Translations under genes and position numbers: made by a program
Shown here: positions 35,615 through 45,462 of the stretch, one piece after another
Layout of the letters: each line of letters begins with the position of its first letter
How positions within the stretch are numbered: the first letter of the stretch is position 1
Assembly: GCA_022695795.1 (NCBI GenBank)
Contig: MU404113.1
Coordinates: forward strand, 1-64,000
Reading direction: 5' to 3'
Length of the DNA stretch: 64,000 nt
From: Biscogniauxia marginata
Lineage: Eukaryota; Ascomycota; Sordariomycetes; Xylariales; Xylariaceae
Notes under the pieces: generated by a model
The model's database searches: none
What the model was told of the DNA's origin: nothing
The model's input: the letters and a program-made list of their open reading frames with translations, nothing else

Positions 35615-36672
35615 ATCTATCAAACAAGTCCTCCTAAGCCACTATCGATCATCAGGATACTGTAGACGGCGGGATCTGTAATGGATGATCGCGATTGTTC
35701 GCATGACTCCGTAATGTATCGACTGTATATAAGAGGTACTTTGACAAACCGAACTGGGGGAAGATATTCGAAGCTTAAGCACGTGTTATCGAATTCAACC
35801 CATGGCTCGGTTTTCTAACTCCCCTTTGATTGAACCTACCAAGCTTGTTATGGAGGTATGGGGGGAGGCGAGCGAGAAGAAGCTCGAAAGTCCCGGTTGT
35901 GTTGGGTGTAAGTGATGATGCATCCAAGAAATTGTCGACAGAGAGTGAGGAATAAAAAAAAAAGGGTATGTAACGTTGGTGGGGTAAGATGCATGTACGG
36001 AATGCCGATAAAGAGGAGAAGGATCGGCGATAAGGCGGCCGAGTTATTGACCGATTAGGAATGCTTGCAGGTCGTTTAGCCAATCAGATTTCTCTAGATT
36101 ACCAACTACACTGCTAGACTGCCACGGTCTTCGCCTAAATGCATCCATTGCATGCACCGTCTACCGTACCGTACATATGTACATACTAAATACGGTACAT
36201 ATGACTACTATACTTTTGGTACCTACATTACTCCAAACGAAACCTTGGACCACAAATGCGGTGTCCTTGGTGATGATACCTGTGCGTGTAGATATGATGC
36301 AGATATTAATAATTTGGTATATTCAACACGCCATTTATTCCCAGAAATCTCGGATCAAATACTTACCTAACGAGCAATATGAATGACTCGAAATGTTTAC
36401 CTATATAACCTACACACGGCAAGTCCTAATGAAGTATAGTAAATCTATACCGAACGGTATGGACTAATAAAGCAACCCCGCCGAGCTCATCGTCTCCGCA
36501 AGTTCTTCGTCATAAGATGGTCTCCTGAGTCCGAAGTTCGCCTGAACGATAACGAGAGAAGTATCTGCTTATAATAAATAGCGAAGGCGTAGTAGAATCA
36601 TCCCACGCAAAAACGTGGCACGAAGTGAGATATCAACGCCCATAACAAGAAAAAGAAGGAAAAGAAAAAGAA
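35615..36672. other. divergent promoter region between NAD kinase and oxidoreductase genes
   Basis: About 1.06 kb. An A run at about 35955-35965 and two adjacent ACGGTACATATG/TACATATG-like palindromes near 36170-36200 are visible. No gene is supported. Confidence 0.5.
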
Positions 36673-37992
36673 ATGGCAGATTCAACCGGGAAAAAGACGA
36701 CGTTCAACGTCGGCGTCATCGGCTACGGGTACTATTCCCCTTGTTCTTGTTCTTCTCATCCCTTCTCCCTTCTCTCCTTTCCTTTTCATCTTCCCCTCTA
36801 GTGATTCATAAGACGAGTTGTATATGAAACAAGAAGAAGAAGAAGAAGAAGAAGAAAAACAAGAAAAACAAGAAAAACAAGCTAAACTTCTTCTTTCCCC
36901 CCCAGACTCTCCGCCTCCGTATTCCACATCCCCTTCATCTCAACGACGCCCCACCTGCGCCTGCACTCGATCCTGCAGCGGCAGCCGACCTCGTCCCCGT
37001 CGTCGGCGCCGCGCGACCACCCCGAACTGCGGCACTTCGCCGCGCTCGAGCCCTTCCTCGCGGACCCGGACCTCGACGTGGCCGTCGTCACGACCCCGCC
37101 GCAGACGCACTTCGCGCTCGCGTCCGCGGCCCTGCGCGCGGGCAAGCACGTCCTCGTCGAGAAGCCGTTCGTGCCCTCCGCGGCCGAGGCCGAGGCCCTG
37201 GCCGCGCTCGCGCGGGACCGCGGCGGCCGCCTCCGCCTCTGCGCGTACCAGAACCGCCGGTGGGACGCCGACTTCCTCACGGTGCGGTCTCTGCTCGCGC
37301 CTGGCGGGCCCCTCGAGGGCCGCGTCGTCGAGTTCGAGACGCACTTCGACCGGTACCGGGCCGAGCGCCCGGCGAGCTGGAAGGGCCGGCTCGGCATGGC
37401 GGAGGGCGGGTCGGCGCTGTACGACCTCGGCTCGCACCTCGTCGACCAGGTGTACGCGCTGTTCGGGATGCCGCGGGGCGTGTTCGCCAAGCTCGTGTCG
37501 CAGCGGGACGGCGCGCTCCTCTTCGAGCCCGGCGCGCCCCCCGGCCTCGAGCCCGACAGCGTCAGCCTGCAACTGTTCTACCCGGCGGGGCTGATCGCGC
37601 ACGTGCGCATCGGGGTCCTGAGCGCCGAGGCGCGGCAGCCGCGGTTCTGGGTCCGCGGCACGCGCGGGAGCTACCGCAAGGACGGCCTCGACCCGCAGGA
37701 GCCCCAGCTCCGGTCCGGCATGGCCACGAGCGATCCCGCGTTCGGCCGCGAGTCGGCCGAGTGGGCCGGCAAGCTGACCACGCTCGGCGCCGACGGCAAG
37801 TTCGTCGAGCAGAGCTACCCCAACGTCGAGCCGCCCCAGACGTACGGCAAGATCTACGAGCTGTTCGCCAAGGCCCTGACAGGCGAGGCGGAGGACGTCC
37901 CGGTCCCGGCCGAGCAGGCGAGAGATGTTCTGCGGATCATTGAGGCCGCCGTGGAAAGCGCGAAGACCAAGCGTGAGGTTGAGTTGTCATGA
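36673..37992 (+). CDS. Gfo/Idh/MocA family NAD(P)-dependent oxidoreductase
   Basis: Dehydrogenase of the glucose-fructose oxidoreductase/inositol dehydrogenase family, acting on a sugar or cyclitol-like substrate in the cytosol. Exons 36673-36728 and 36906-37992 are joined by a 177-nt intron and give 380 residues. The splice falls inside the Rossmann glycine motif: GVIGYG in exon 1 continues as LSASVFHIPF in exon 2. Downstream are VVTTPPQTHFALA, the cofactor/catalytic lysine motif EKPF, and the DLGSHLVDQ block with the family's Asp/His pair. The C-terminal beta-sheet domain is complete. Third codon positions are almost all G or C, far above most genes in the window. The intron contains a long GAA run. 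The substrate cannot be deduced. Confidence 0.92.
36729..36905 (+). other. intron of the oxidoreductase gene, with (GAA)n tract
   Basis: GTACTA donor, GCTAAAC branch-like site and a C-run acceptor CCCAG. A purine GAA repeat at about 36830-36858 continues into (AAAAAC)-like units. Phase 2. Confidence 0.8.
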
Positions 37993-38601
37993 ACATATCA
38001 TAATACTTTTCTATTCGTGTATATTTACATAGCTACCTAGTTATGATAGATCCCTATTTGCAGATCCTATCTTAGCACAAAAGCTCCTCGATTTAGCTCT
38101 ACTCCGGCCACAAAAAAGTTTCTCTTATATTCTAAGAGTATCAGTAATTTCAACTAAGCTGCCTATCTAAGCTAACTTCAGGATATCACTCATCAGTATC
38201 ATGTTTAAATAGATGAACAACTCCTTTGGATTTGGACTTATGCGGCCAATCCATGCACCGATCAGCGCCACGAGCGTATCGGACGCCCCTTTATAAAATC
38301 ATTACCCTTAAACTACACCAGATGTATTTAGCCTGAGGTCGTGAAGAGAGGAGAGACTTGTATAATGAGATTCGGCATTGATAAACCCCCGTATTTTGTA
38401 TGCAAAAAAACCACTGCCTGCTTCATGCGAAACTCCCATTGTAGATGCACGTCTTCATGGTATCATCGAAGTGTCTCTTACCAGGTGACACAGGGTCGCT
38501 CTAACACCGCCGCTCCAGTCTTGCTATCCGATTATTGTTCCATAAACTACGTCCCCAGAAGCCTTACCAACCCGAACACCATTACCCAGGAGCCCCCCAG
38601 A
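37993..38601. other. intergenic region between convergent genes
   Basis: 3' regions of the oxidoreductase and acyltransferase genes. No gene is seen. Confidence 0.5.
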
Positions 38602-40040
38602 CTAGTGGACTACGCCACGCACAAGATACCGCATCGTTTTTAGTATGACGTTGAAGGACAACCCGAATGACCCTAGCATTGCGAAGATTTTGGTAAATTC
38701 CCACCATTGTTGCGTTCGTACTTCGGTCTCGATGTGACCTTTAATTCCTGCCCCATTTTCTGGGAAACGGCCTGTGGACATGTATTGCTCAAGCAATGCA
38801 TCTTTCTCATACCACCTCTCCCGGACCCATTTGTCGAACTCTTCTTGGTTATCGAGAGGCATGTCCTCAAGGGCGAATCGCCTCCAGTAGAAGTTCACGG
38901 ATCTCGGAGGCCGACCCTGAAAGTAGGTACTAGACAAGGTGAAATATTTCTCGCCAAATTGTCCCCTCCTGTCCTGAGGTTAGCATTGATTCAAGCCCGG
39001 AAACGAGAAACACTTACGGGACACCTTCGTATGCCACAGTACAGTCGTAAACATAATCTACAGTTCCCTTAAGCTCGTTCAGACAGAAAAACATTCCTGT
39101 GCTTCGAGGTAACATCAGGTGCTCCGTATCCTTTATGCCTGTTTTAGCTGCCCACTGGGCCGACTTGACCCTCCCATTAGAGGAGAGGTTCGTGCCTTCG
39201 GGGAATAGCAGCAACCACATTGGATTCAGATAGGTTTTCCCGTCCACTTCCGTATGTCGGGTCTTGAGCTTGCCCAAACGATGCGCCAAGCGTGGTTGAT
39301 CGACAGCCATCTTGCGCGACATGAAGATGAAGCCAAGAAACATACAGCCCGGGCCGATTACTGGGATCCACTTCAACGACTCTTTCAGGATAATGTACAC
39401 GTGCCCGTGCATCTGAGGATTGTTCGTGTATCCAACCCACCACAGATACAACCAGTCGGTATAGATCTATCGTAGCGGTAGGCATTTAGCGAGACATGCA
39501 GACTGCAAACGAGAAGAGGCAGGCAGCTCACCTGGTGATTCGCAATCATGACCAAACGCTCTGGAAAGGCACACTCAATCCTGCCGTCCGGCGTCAAACC
39601 GAGCTGCCCGGCAACAGAGTCATCACCACTGACTCTTATAAGCGTAGGCGCCCACCACTGGGTCATGGTAGTGATCAACAGACCAAATGACGCCTTAGTC
39701 AATGCCATGTACGCATAGTAGAAATCACGGTTGAGGAAGTATAACGGAGCACCGAGAAACTGGGTGAGATGTATGCTGTAGGCACGTCAACCTTTTGCTC
39801 TTCTTTCTTTTACATCTAACCGAGGGTTACGAAATCATAGGAGGCATACGTTAGGCATCCGCTTGAGAAGTATATCGCGCACGAGATGGCTCGGAGCATT
39901 GCTCTGAAACGGCCATACTTGGCCTTTCCGGCTGGATGAGCAGTGCTCGGGTCCGGAGCATGACGGGTGACACCGGCGGTCAAGTTCGGTTCCGGGACAT
40001 CAGGTATGGTAGGAGGACGTCTTCGTAGTTCGGCAGTCAT
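38602..40040 (-). CDS. membrane lysophospholipid acyltransferase (PlsC, CST26/LCLAT1-like)
   Basis: Acylates lysophosphatidic acid or lysophosphatidylinositol at the ER or lipid-droplet membrane. Four exons on the minus strand: 40040-39850, 39775-39532, 39466-39018 and 38968-38602, with introns of 74, 65 and 49 nt and 416 residues in total. All phases close. The catalytic HX4D motif is NHQIYTDW (His144, Asp149), immediately at an exon junction. The second PlsC motif FPEGTN follows after the block LNPMWLLLF. Hydrophobic segments around residues 50-70, near 190 and at the C-terminal end fit a membrane protein. The WWVGYT...GHVYIILKESLKWIPVIG blocks place it with the CST26/PSI1 and LCLAT1 branch rather than with plastid/bacterial PlsC. 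Divergent from an LDAH-type lipid hydrolase. Confidence 0.92.
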
Positions 40041-40442
40041 CTTGGAAGGAGAGACAGAAGAATGGCAGCCGGTGGGTCGGTAAGACGTTTTTTTTCGACA
40101 GAGGCAGCGATGGGCGGCGTGGTTAGCGCAGAGGTGTGAGGCGCATGCGAGTGTAAAGGCAGCGAAGGAATGATATCGCGATGCGTTACGTATAGGAAAG
40201 AGGTTCTGGGTATTCTAAGAAGGTAGGTAGAAGATCAGTATAGGTCGTGACTAGAAACACAGGCACGTGTTCGATGAGGATGGGGCCGCGGCCGGGGTTG
40301 GGGAAGCTTGTGAACGGGATGAAGGTAGCACGCACTTAGACGGCCTAGGGCTGCTAGCCTCGCAAAGCAGGATAACACAGGACGGGGTGAGGTATGCTAG
40401 ACATACGCTATGCGCTGAGTTGATGCATCTTGAGTCGGAGTT

Positions 40443-40496
40443 GTAGCCGTAGTCGTAGCTGTAGTCGTAGCTGTAGTCGTAGCTGTTGTCGTTGCT
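40443..40496 (+). repeat. 12-bp tandem repeat, GTAGTCGTAGCT
   Basis: About 4.5 units of GTAGTCGTAGCT with small changes, in the shared promoter region. Confidence 0.85.
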
Positions 40497-40675
40497 AAAG
40501 GAAGTGATGGATACTGGTAATACAATATAGCTCTACCGGGTAAGATAGGGAAGATAGGTAGGAAGGAATATGCCACGAGGCCCGTAGGCAGAGAGAGACC
40601 GGGGTAGGGTTCAAGGGAGTAATAAGCGACGCGGGTGACCGGTGGGGGAGCAGGCAGCTAGATGTACACGTGTGG

Positions 40676-40709
40676 GTATATATATATATATATATATATA
40701 GATATATAT
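40676..40709 (+). repeat. (TA)n microsatellite
   Basis: About 12 TA units, one GA interruption, then more TA. Confidence 0.9.
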
Positions 40710-41467
40710 TTTATGTTGGGTGGTATTATTGGTGTGTTGCATGCGTTGTTGAAGGTATCGTCAGGCACGGGGAGCTCGGTAGGTGTAATGCTGTCAGGTT
40801 CGTAGGGTTAAGCCCAGGTCCCCAACTTTGACATCAGTATCGGCGTCAGCATCGGCATCAGCATGAGCAGTAGCCAATGGCAACGGTAAATTCGCCAACA
40901 CCAAGCTTCTTTAAAGCCGGATCCTCGGGATGATGCTGCTGCCCGGTAGGTTTCCGTCGGTCAGACTGGGGGTTCGGACGAATAGCAAGAGGGGAGTGAA
41001 TGGAAGTAAGCACCGGAGTATGTATAGACAGAGAGATGGGTCCCCAGGTAGGCCTCGGCAGGCACCTGATACAGTAAGTCGTAGGTAGGTTGTAGGGTAG
41101 AGTATTCTGTAAGCGTGCTAGCAAGCCTCAAGTTGACTGGGCGTGCATGTGATCATCGAAAAATGGAAATGGAACTAATGATGATTTGTGGGATTGACAC
41201 AAGCTGACCTCCCTCCAACCTAGCCACAGCGGAGTATCCCACTCGGACCTGACTGCCATAAACCCCGGACGTTCAAGCCACATCACACCTTACGTAAGGT
41301 AGGTACTCAATAAGATTACCTAGACCTATACTAGGTCACACGTGGATAGGTACTTACCCGAGCTGTTACTAGGTTACTTCCTGATATCAACTTGTGTACT
41401 TCTTACATAAGGTACATATGTCCATAGTAGTTTCACGCTTGACTCCTGAGTCTTGAAACTGTGTGTG

Positions 41468-41478
41468 TATATAAAAAG
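41468..41478 (+). promoter_or_regulatory. TATA box upstream of the LDAH-type gene
   Basis: TATATAAAAAG, a strong TATA consensus, about 150 bases before the ATG. The assignment is by position. Confidence 0.45.
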
Positions 41479-41622
41479 AGATACACTTAGACACCAAGTA
41501 ATAGACTGACTAGGTATTCTCCCTTTATGCACAGCTGGTTTTCGTGGCAATTGAAAACCAGGACATCAAAAGTCATGTTATGAGGTGGAAGTCATCACAT
41601 ATGCTTAATCATATAAACAAAT

Positions 41623-42721
41623 ATGATAACCCCGGCTCCTACTCACCACCTGGCCTATCCTCCACGGCCATCCAAGGACCAAGCCGAGGAGCCCCGTCAG
41701 GTCCTCATATTTTTCGTCCCTGGAAACCCGGGACTCATCGACTACTATGAGCCCTTCCTCTCGGCGCTCAGGGGACTACTCGACGCGTCCCCGCCCCTCA
41801 GGAGGCCGGCGCGGTTCCACGTCTACGGCCAGGACCTAGCCGGCTTCAGCGACGACCACCACGAGCCCTTCACTTCCAGCCGGAAGCCCCACGATCTCGA
41901 GTACCAGATCCGGCACAGCCTGGAGGCGCTGAGGAGCCTCCGCATCGAGTCCGACGGCCCGGGAGCCGGCCGGAGCTACGACGAGGTCCTGCTCGTGGGG
42001 CACTCGGTGGGCGCCTACATCGCGCTCGAGCTGTGCCACAGGGTGCTCAAGGATCCGGGCCTGGCCCCGGGCCTGAACATCAACTCAGGCATCCTGCTGT
42101 TCCCCACCATCCACCACATATCGCGGTCCCCGAGCGGCTGGAAGCTCGACCTCCTCCGGCGGACGCCGGTCCTGGGCGACAACGCGTACCGCGTCGCGCA
42201 GGGGTTCCTGCACCTGTGGCCGCGGGGCGCGCTCTACTGGCTCGTGCACCGGGTGCTCCGTTTCCCGCCGGGCCCGGCCGAGGTCACGACGCGGTGGCTC
42301 AAGAGCCGTGACGGCGTCTGGCAAGCCCTGCACATGGGGATGGACGAGATGCAAGTCATCGGCGAGGACCGCTGGGACGACGAGCTGTGGGAGATCGACC
42401 ACGAGGCCCAGGCCCGCCGCGACGAGGTCCCCGCCCCGACGCCCAAGTTCTACTTCTTCTTCGGCCGGCACGACCACTGGGTCGCCAACCACTACCGCGA
42501 CGACTTCATCCGGGAAAGGCAGAAGCACGTCGAGCGCACCCGGCTCATCGTCGACGAGAGCGATATCCCTCATGCCTTTTGCATTAGTAAGCCAGGATTC
42601 CCGAAGAAGCGTGATTACTCTCGCCTAGACTTAGCAGGCTAATTCGACTTTTGCAGATCACAGCGAGACTGTCGCGGAGAAAGTTCACGTATGGATTAAT
42701 GAGATGTACGGCGCAGAATGA
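41623..42721 (+). CDS. lipid-droplet-associated serine hydrolase (LDAH/C2orf43 family)
   Basis: Alpha/beta hydrolase of the lipid-droplet hydrolase family, probably acting on sterol or acyl esters at lipid droplets. Exons 41623-42586 and 42657-42721, with a 70-nt intron, give 342 residues. Early blocks FFVPGNPGLIDYYEPF and GHSVG with the nucleophile Ser128 are diagnostic. A later FFFGRHDHWV supplies the acid, and DESDIPHAFCI the catalytic His. The short last exon reads NHSETVAEKVHVWINEMYG, completing the C-terminal helix; unspliced translation would add an unrelated tail. The third codon positions are strongly G+C. Neighbouring the acyltransferase in divergent orientation, it may share control in lipid storage (inference). 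Confidence 0.92.
42587..42656 (+). other. intron of the LDAH-type gene
   Basis: GTAAGC donor, GGCTAATTC branch site, TTTTGCAG acceptor; 70 nt, phase 1. Confidence 0.85.
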
Positions 42722-43665
42722 TTCCTTTCATCTAGATTACATTTTTTTTGTCTGCTCGCTAGAGTAAATTAGTCATCCCTCGATGACGATGTAATAATTA
42801 CATCTACGAAGGACTTGTAGCCCATTAAGTGCTCGCAGGCCAACAGCCTCCAAAACAAGTACATATAGATAGCAGACAGCGTCTCAGAGGGCCACTTTCC
42901 TGTTCTGACAAAGAATTCCGTTATTCGCCATCCATCACCAATGCCAGCTATCATGATGGTAGTTACCTTAGGTATATATTTGTTGATGTACCTATCCTAT
43001 CCAATAGGCTGTATTAGAAACACAAAACATGCTTCGAAAAACAATACTTTACGCACTCAGACTTCTCATTGTCCTCTTAACTTCAAGGGTGGCTAGCAGG
43101 ACAGCAAGTAATTATATACTGGACGTTGATCAGGAGAAAAAAAAGGGGGGTGGCCAGAAGTAAAGGGATGTCATTGCAGTCGTGTGCCGTGCTACACACC
43201 TTACATAAAGTGGAAGATTGTCTGCTAACTACACGTGTAAGAGGATTAGTAATGATCGAGTGGTCAGTTACTTCAATGACTTCAGCAAGGGATTCCACTA
43301 AAACAAGCAGGACACTGCAAAAATACAGCGATATATTGTGATTCAACCAATAGATAGTATAAGAACCCTAAGGCTAAAGGGATTCACAGCTAACCATTAG
43401 ATTGGCAAATGGCTTAATATTTCACGTTGGGGACCGGTATAATCAATATTAAAAATTTAGGGATCACAGACAGGTATTAGGACTTCTGTGATGTATTCAG
43501 ATCTATCAATACAAAAACAAAATCCTATAAAATTCAACAGTCTATCCATTGAGGCATGCTCGGTTCGCCATAGCCCTGAGAATCATGAACACAGAAGCAG
43601 CTTGACAGCCCCAAGACAGAAACACGACGTATCCTGGTGACAATATTTCTCAAGGATCTCATAAA
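42722..43665. other. intergenic region between convergent genes
   Basis: About 0.9 kb of mixed composition, with no gene or repeat supported. Confidence 0.5.
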
Positions 43666-45462
43666 TTAGAAGATAACCACGGCAGCACCGGCACCCATGG
43701 CAGCCAGCATATACACGCCAATGGCACCCATCGTCATGAAGGAACCGATGCGAGCACCGGCGTTCTCAGCGTCTGAGTTGCTGGAACCAGTACCAGAGGT
43801 GGCAGCGCCGGCAGTAGCAGTGGCGGCAACTTTGACGGCACTGCTGGCGCTAGCGAGCGGCGCTTCACAACTAAGGGGGGGGTTAGCACTACTATTCAAC
43901 GTGATTGGGTAAATCCAAAGACGGGGAACTTACGTGGAGTCGACACTCGGGTTAGAGACAACCTTGGCAGCACCGTCAAAGTCGCAGGCTGTGCTGGCCT
44001 GGTTCTGGTTCTGGTAGTAAGCATCCAGGATGTGGCCGAGTTGCTCCTTGGGGTTGCACATAAGGTAGGGGCCGTAGATGCCACTCGCAGTATCACTCTT
44101 AATTCCAGCACAGGCCTCCTCATCCTGCGAGCAAACGTAGCCGAAGATCTCGCCAAAGTCCTCCTCTTCCAGATCATCACCGGGAACGCAAGACAAAGAC
44201 TTGTACATGCAGTCACAGAGGGAGCTGTCGGGAGTGGGCGGGAGAGCCTCAGAAACCTTCCAGTCGTCTGAGACAGCAGGGCACGGGGCAGCGGAGTTGC
44301 TAGGCTCGTACTGGTCTATTTCAGTGATGGTGGGGTCGACCTTCGTAAGCTTGCTGGCGAGGGCCTTGAAGTTCTTCATTTCGACCGCCTTGCCGTTCTC
44401 GATCTCGACCAATCCTTCCAACGAGTTAGCAAATGAGCAGGATAAAAAATAGCCAAGTGCACCTACCGTAGTCGTTTGCTTCCTGGAAGTACATGTACAC
44501 AATACCACCGCTGAAGACACCAGTCATCTGGTCAGAGTACAGAGCGGTAGTATCTTCCCAGGTACGGCCTTCAGCGCCATCGCTGTTGCAGCCGTACTCG
44601 GCAAAGAAGACGGGGACCGAGTAGTTGGAGAAGAAATCAACCTGGACATCGTAGCCGGACTGAGTGAAGCTGCTCTTTCCACACCACGAGTAGATGTTGT
44701 AGCCCCAGTAGTCGATGGCTTCCTCTTCGCTGCCACAGTTGAAGTAGTGGGCCATGTTAGCACGGATGTCCGCATCGTCATTGGCAGCATATCCAACACC
44801 CATCCATCGGCCACCCTTGGCCTGCTTGTCGGCAATGTACTTCTTCGTGTCACGAGTCGCGGCCTTGACAAAGGCCGAGGCATCGGTGTTCGTGGCATTG
44901 TTGGTAACCTCATTACCCGAGAAGAAACCGATGACATTGTCGTATTGGGCGAGGTTGTCAACGACGCCCTTGTAGCGATCAAAGAGCTTGATGTTCCAAG
45001 AGGGGCTGTCTCGGTTGATGGACAGAGCCGGCTCACCCAAATCGGCAATGACATAGATGCCAGCATCGTCCAGCAGCTTCATGCAGGCGTCGTGGTCCGC
45101 GTCGGGGTTGATAGCGTACGTTCGGATTGTGTTGACACCAGCCTTCTGTAGGAGCGGGACATCACGCTTGCACGAGGTTTCGTCGGCCAACGGATCCTTG
45201 TACTTGGTGCCGGTCGTTTGACCTCCAGCACCACTACCGGATTCTTGCTGGTAGGCGACACCCTTCATGTAGAACTGCTTGCCATCGCTCTTGGTGAAGA
45301 ATTTGGTACCCTGCACAGCAGATCCAGTCAGTATGGGCGCGTATTTGGGCGGCGAGGTATTCCTCTGCCCCATAGACTACTTACCTTCATGATGATGGGG
45401 TCCAGAGCGGCGGCGGAGCTCGCCAACAAGGAGGCCATCAAGGCTGAGCGGAACGCAACCAT
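43666..45462 (-). CDS. GH72 1,3-beta-glucanosyltransferase with X8/CBM43 module, GPI-anchored
   Basis: Cuts and rejoins beta-1,3-glucan chains at the outer face of the plasma membrane, building the cell wall (Gas/Gel family). Four exons on the minus strand: 45462-45385, 45310-44467, 44414-43934 and 43870-43666, with introns of 74, 52 and 63 nt and 535 residues in total. Exon 1 is the signal peptide (to about residue 19). The GH72 barrel carries the acid/base Glu160 in SGNEV and the nucleophile Glu264 in FFAEYGC. A cysteine-rich X8 module (about residues 345-470, with LCDCMYKSLSCV and GYVCSQDEEACAG) defines the GAS1+ subtype. A Ser/Ala-rich linker and a hydrophobic C-terminus ending AAVVIF give the GPI signal. 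Upstream of the start, on the coding strand, lies a long pyrimidine-rich tract (45858-45910), common before highly expressed fungal genes. Confidence 0.95.
43871..43933 (-). other. third intron of the GH72 gene
   Basis: GTAAGT donor, GTGCTAAC branch site and C-rich CTTAG acceptor; 63 nt, phase 2. Confidence 0.85.
44415..44466 (-). other. second intron of the GH72 gene
   Basis: GTAGGT donor, GCTAAC branch site and GGAAG acceptor; 52 nt. It joins NDYG to LVEIENG. Confidence 0.85.
45311..45384 (-). other. first intron of the GH72 gene
   Basis: GTAAGT donor and GTGCAG acceptor; 74 nt, phase 0, directly after DPIIMK. Unspliced reading from an internal ATG would lose the signal peptide. Confidence 0.85.

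Larger units (their letters stand above)
40041..41622. other. divergent promoter region between acyltransferase and LDAH-type genes
   Basis: About 1.6 kb with several short tandem repeats: 12-bp GTAGTCGTAGCT units, a TA microsatellite, and TCAGCATCGGCA-like units near 40833-40866. No gene is supported. Confidence 0.6.

Noticed and set aside
36818..37602. Long Ser/Arg/Thr-rich plus-strand frame and a long antisense frame over the oxidoreductase gene
   Set aside because: Both are shadows of the Gfo/Idh/MocA gene; the plus-strand one starts in the GAA repeat of its intron.
42033..42628. Several overlapping frames on both strands within the LDAH-type gene
   Set aside because: Low-complexity Pro/Arg/Ala translations caused by high G+C at third positions.
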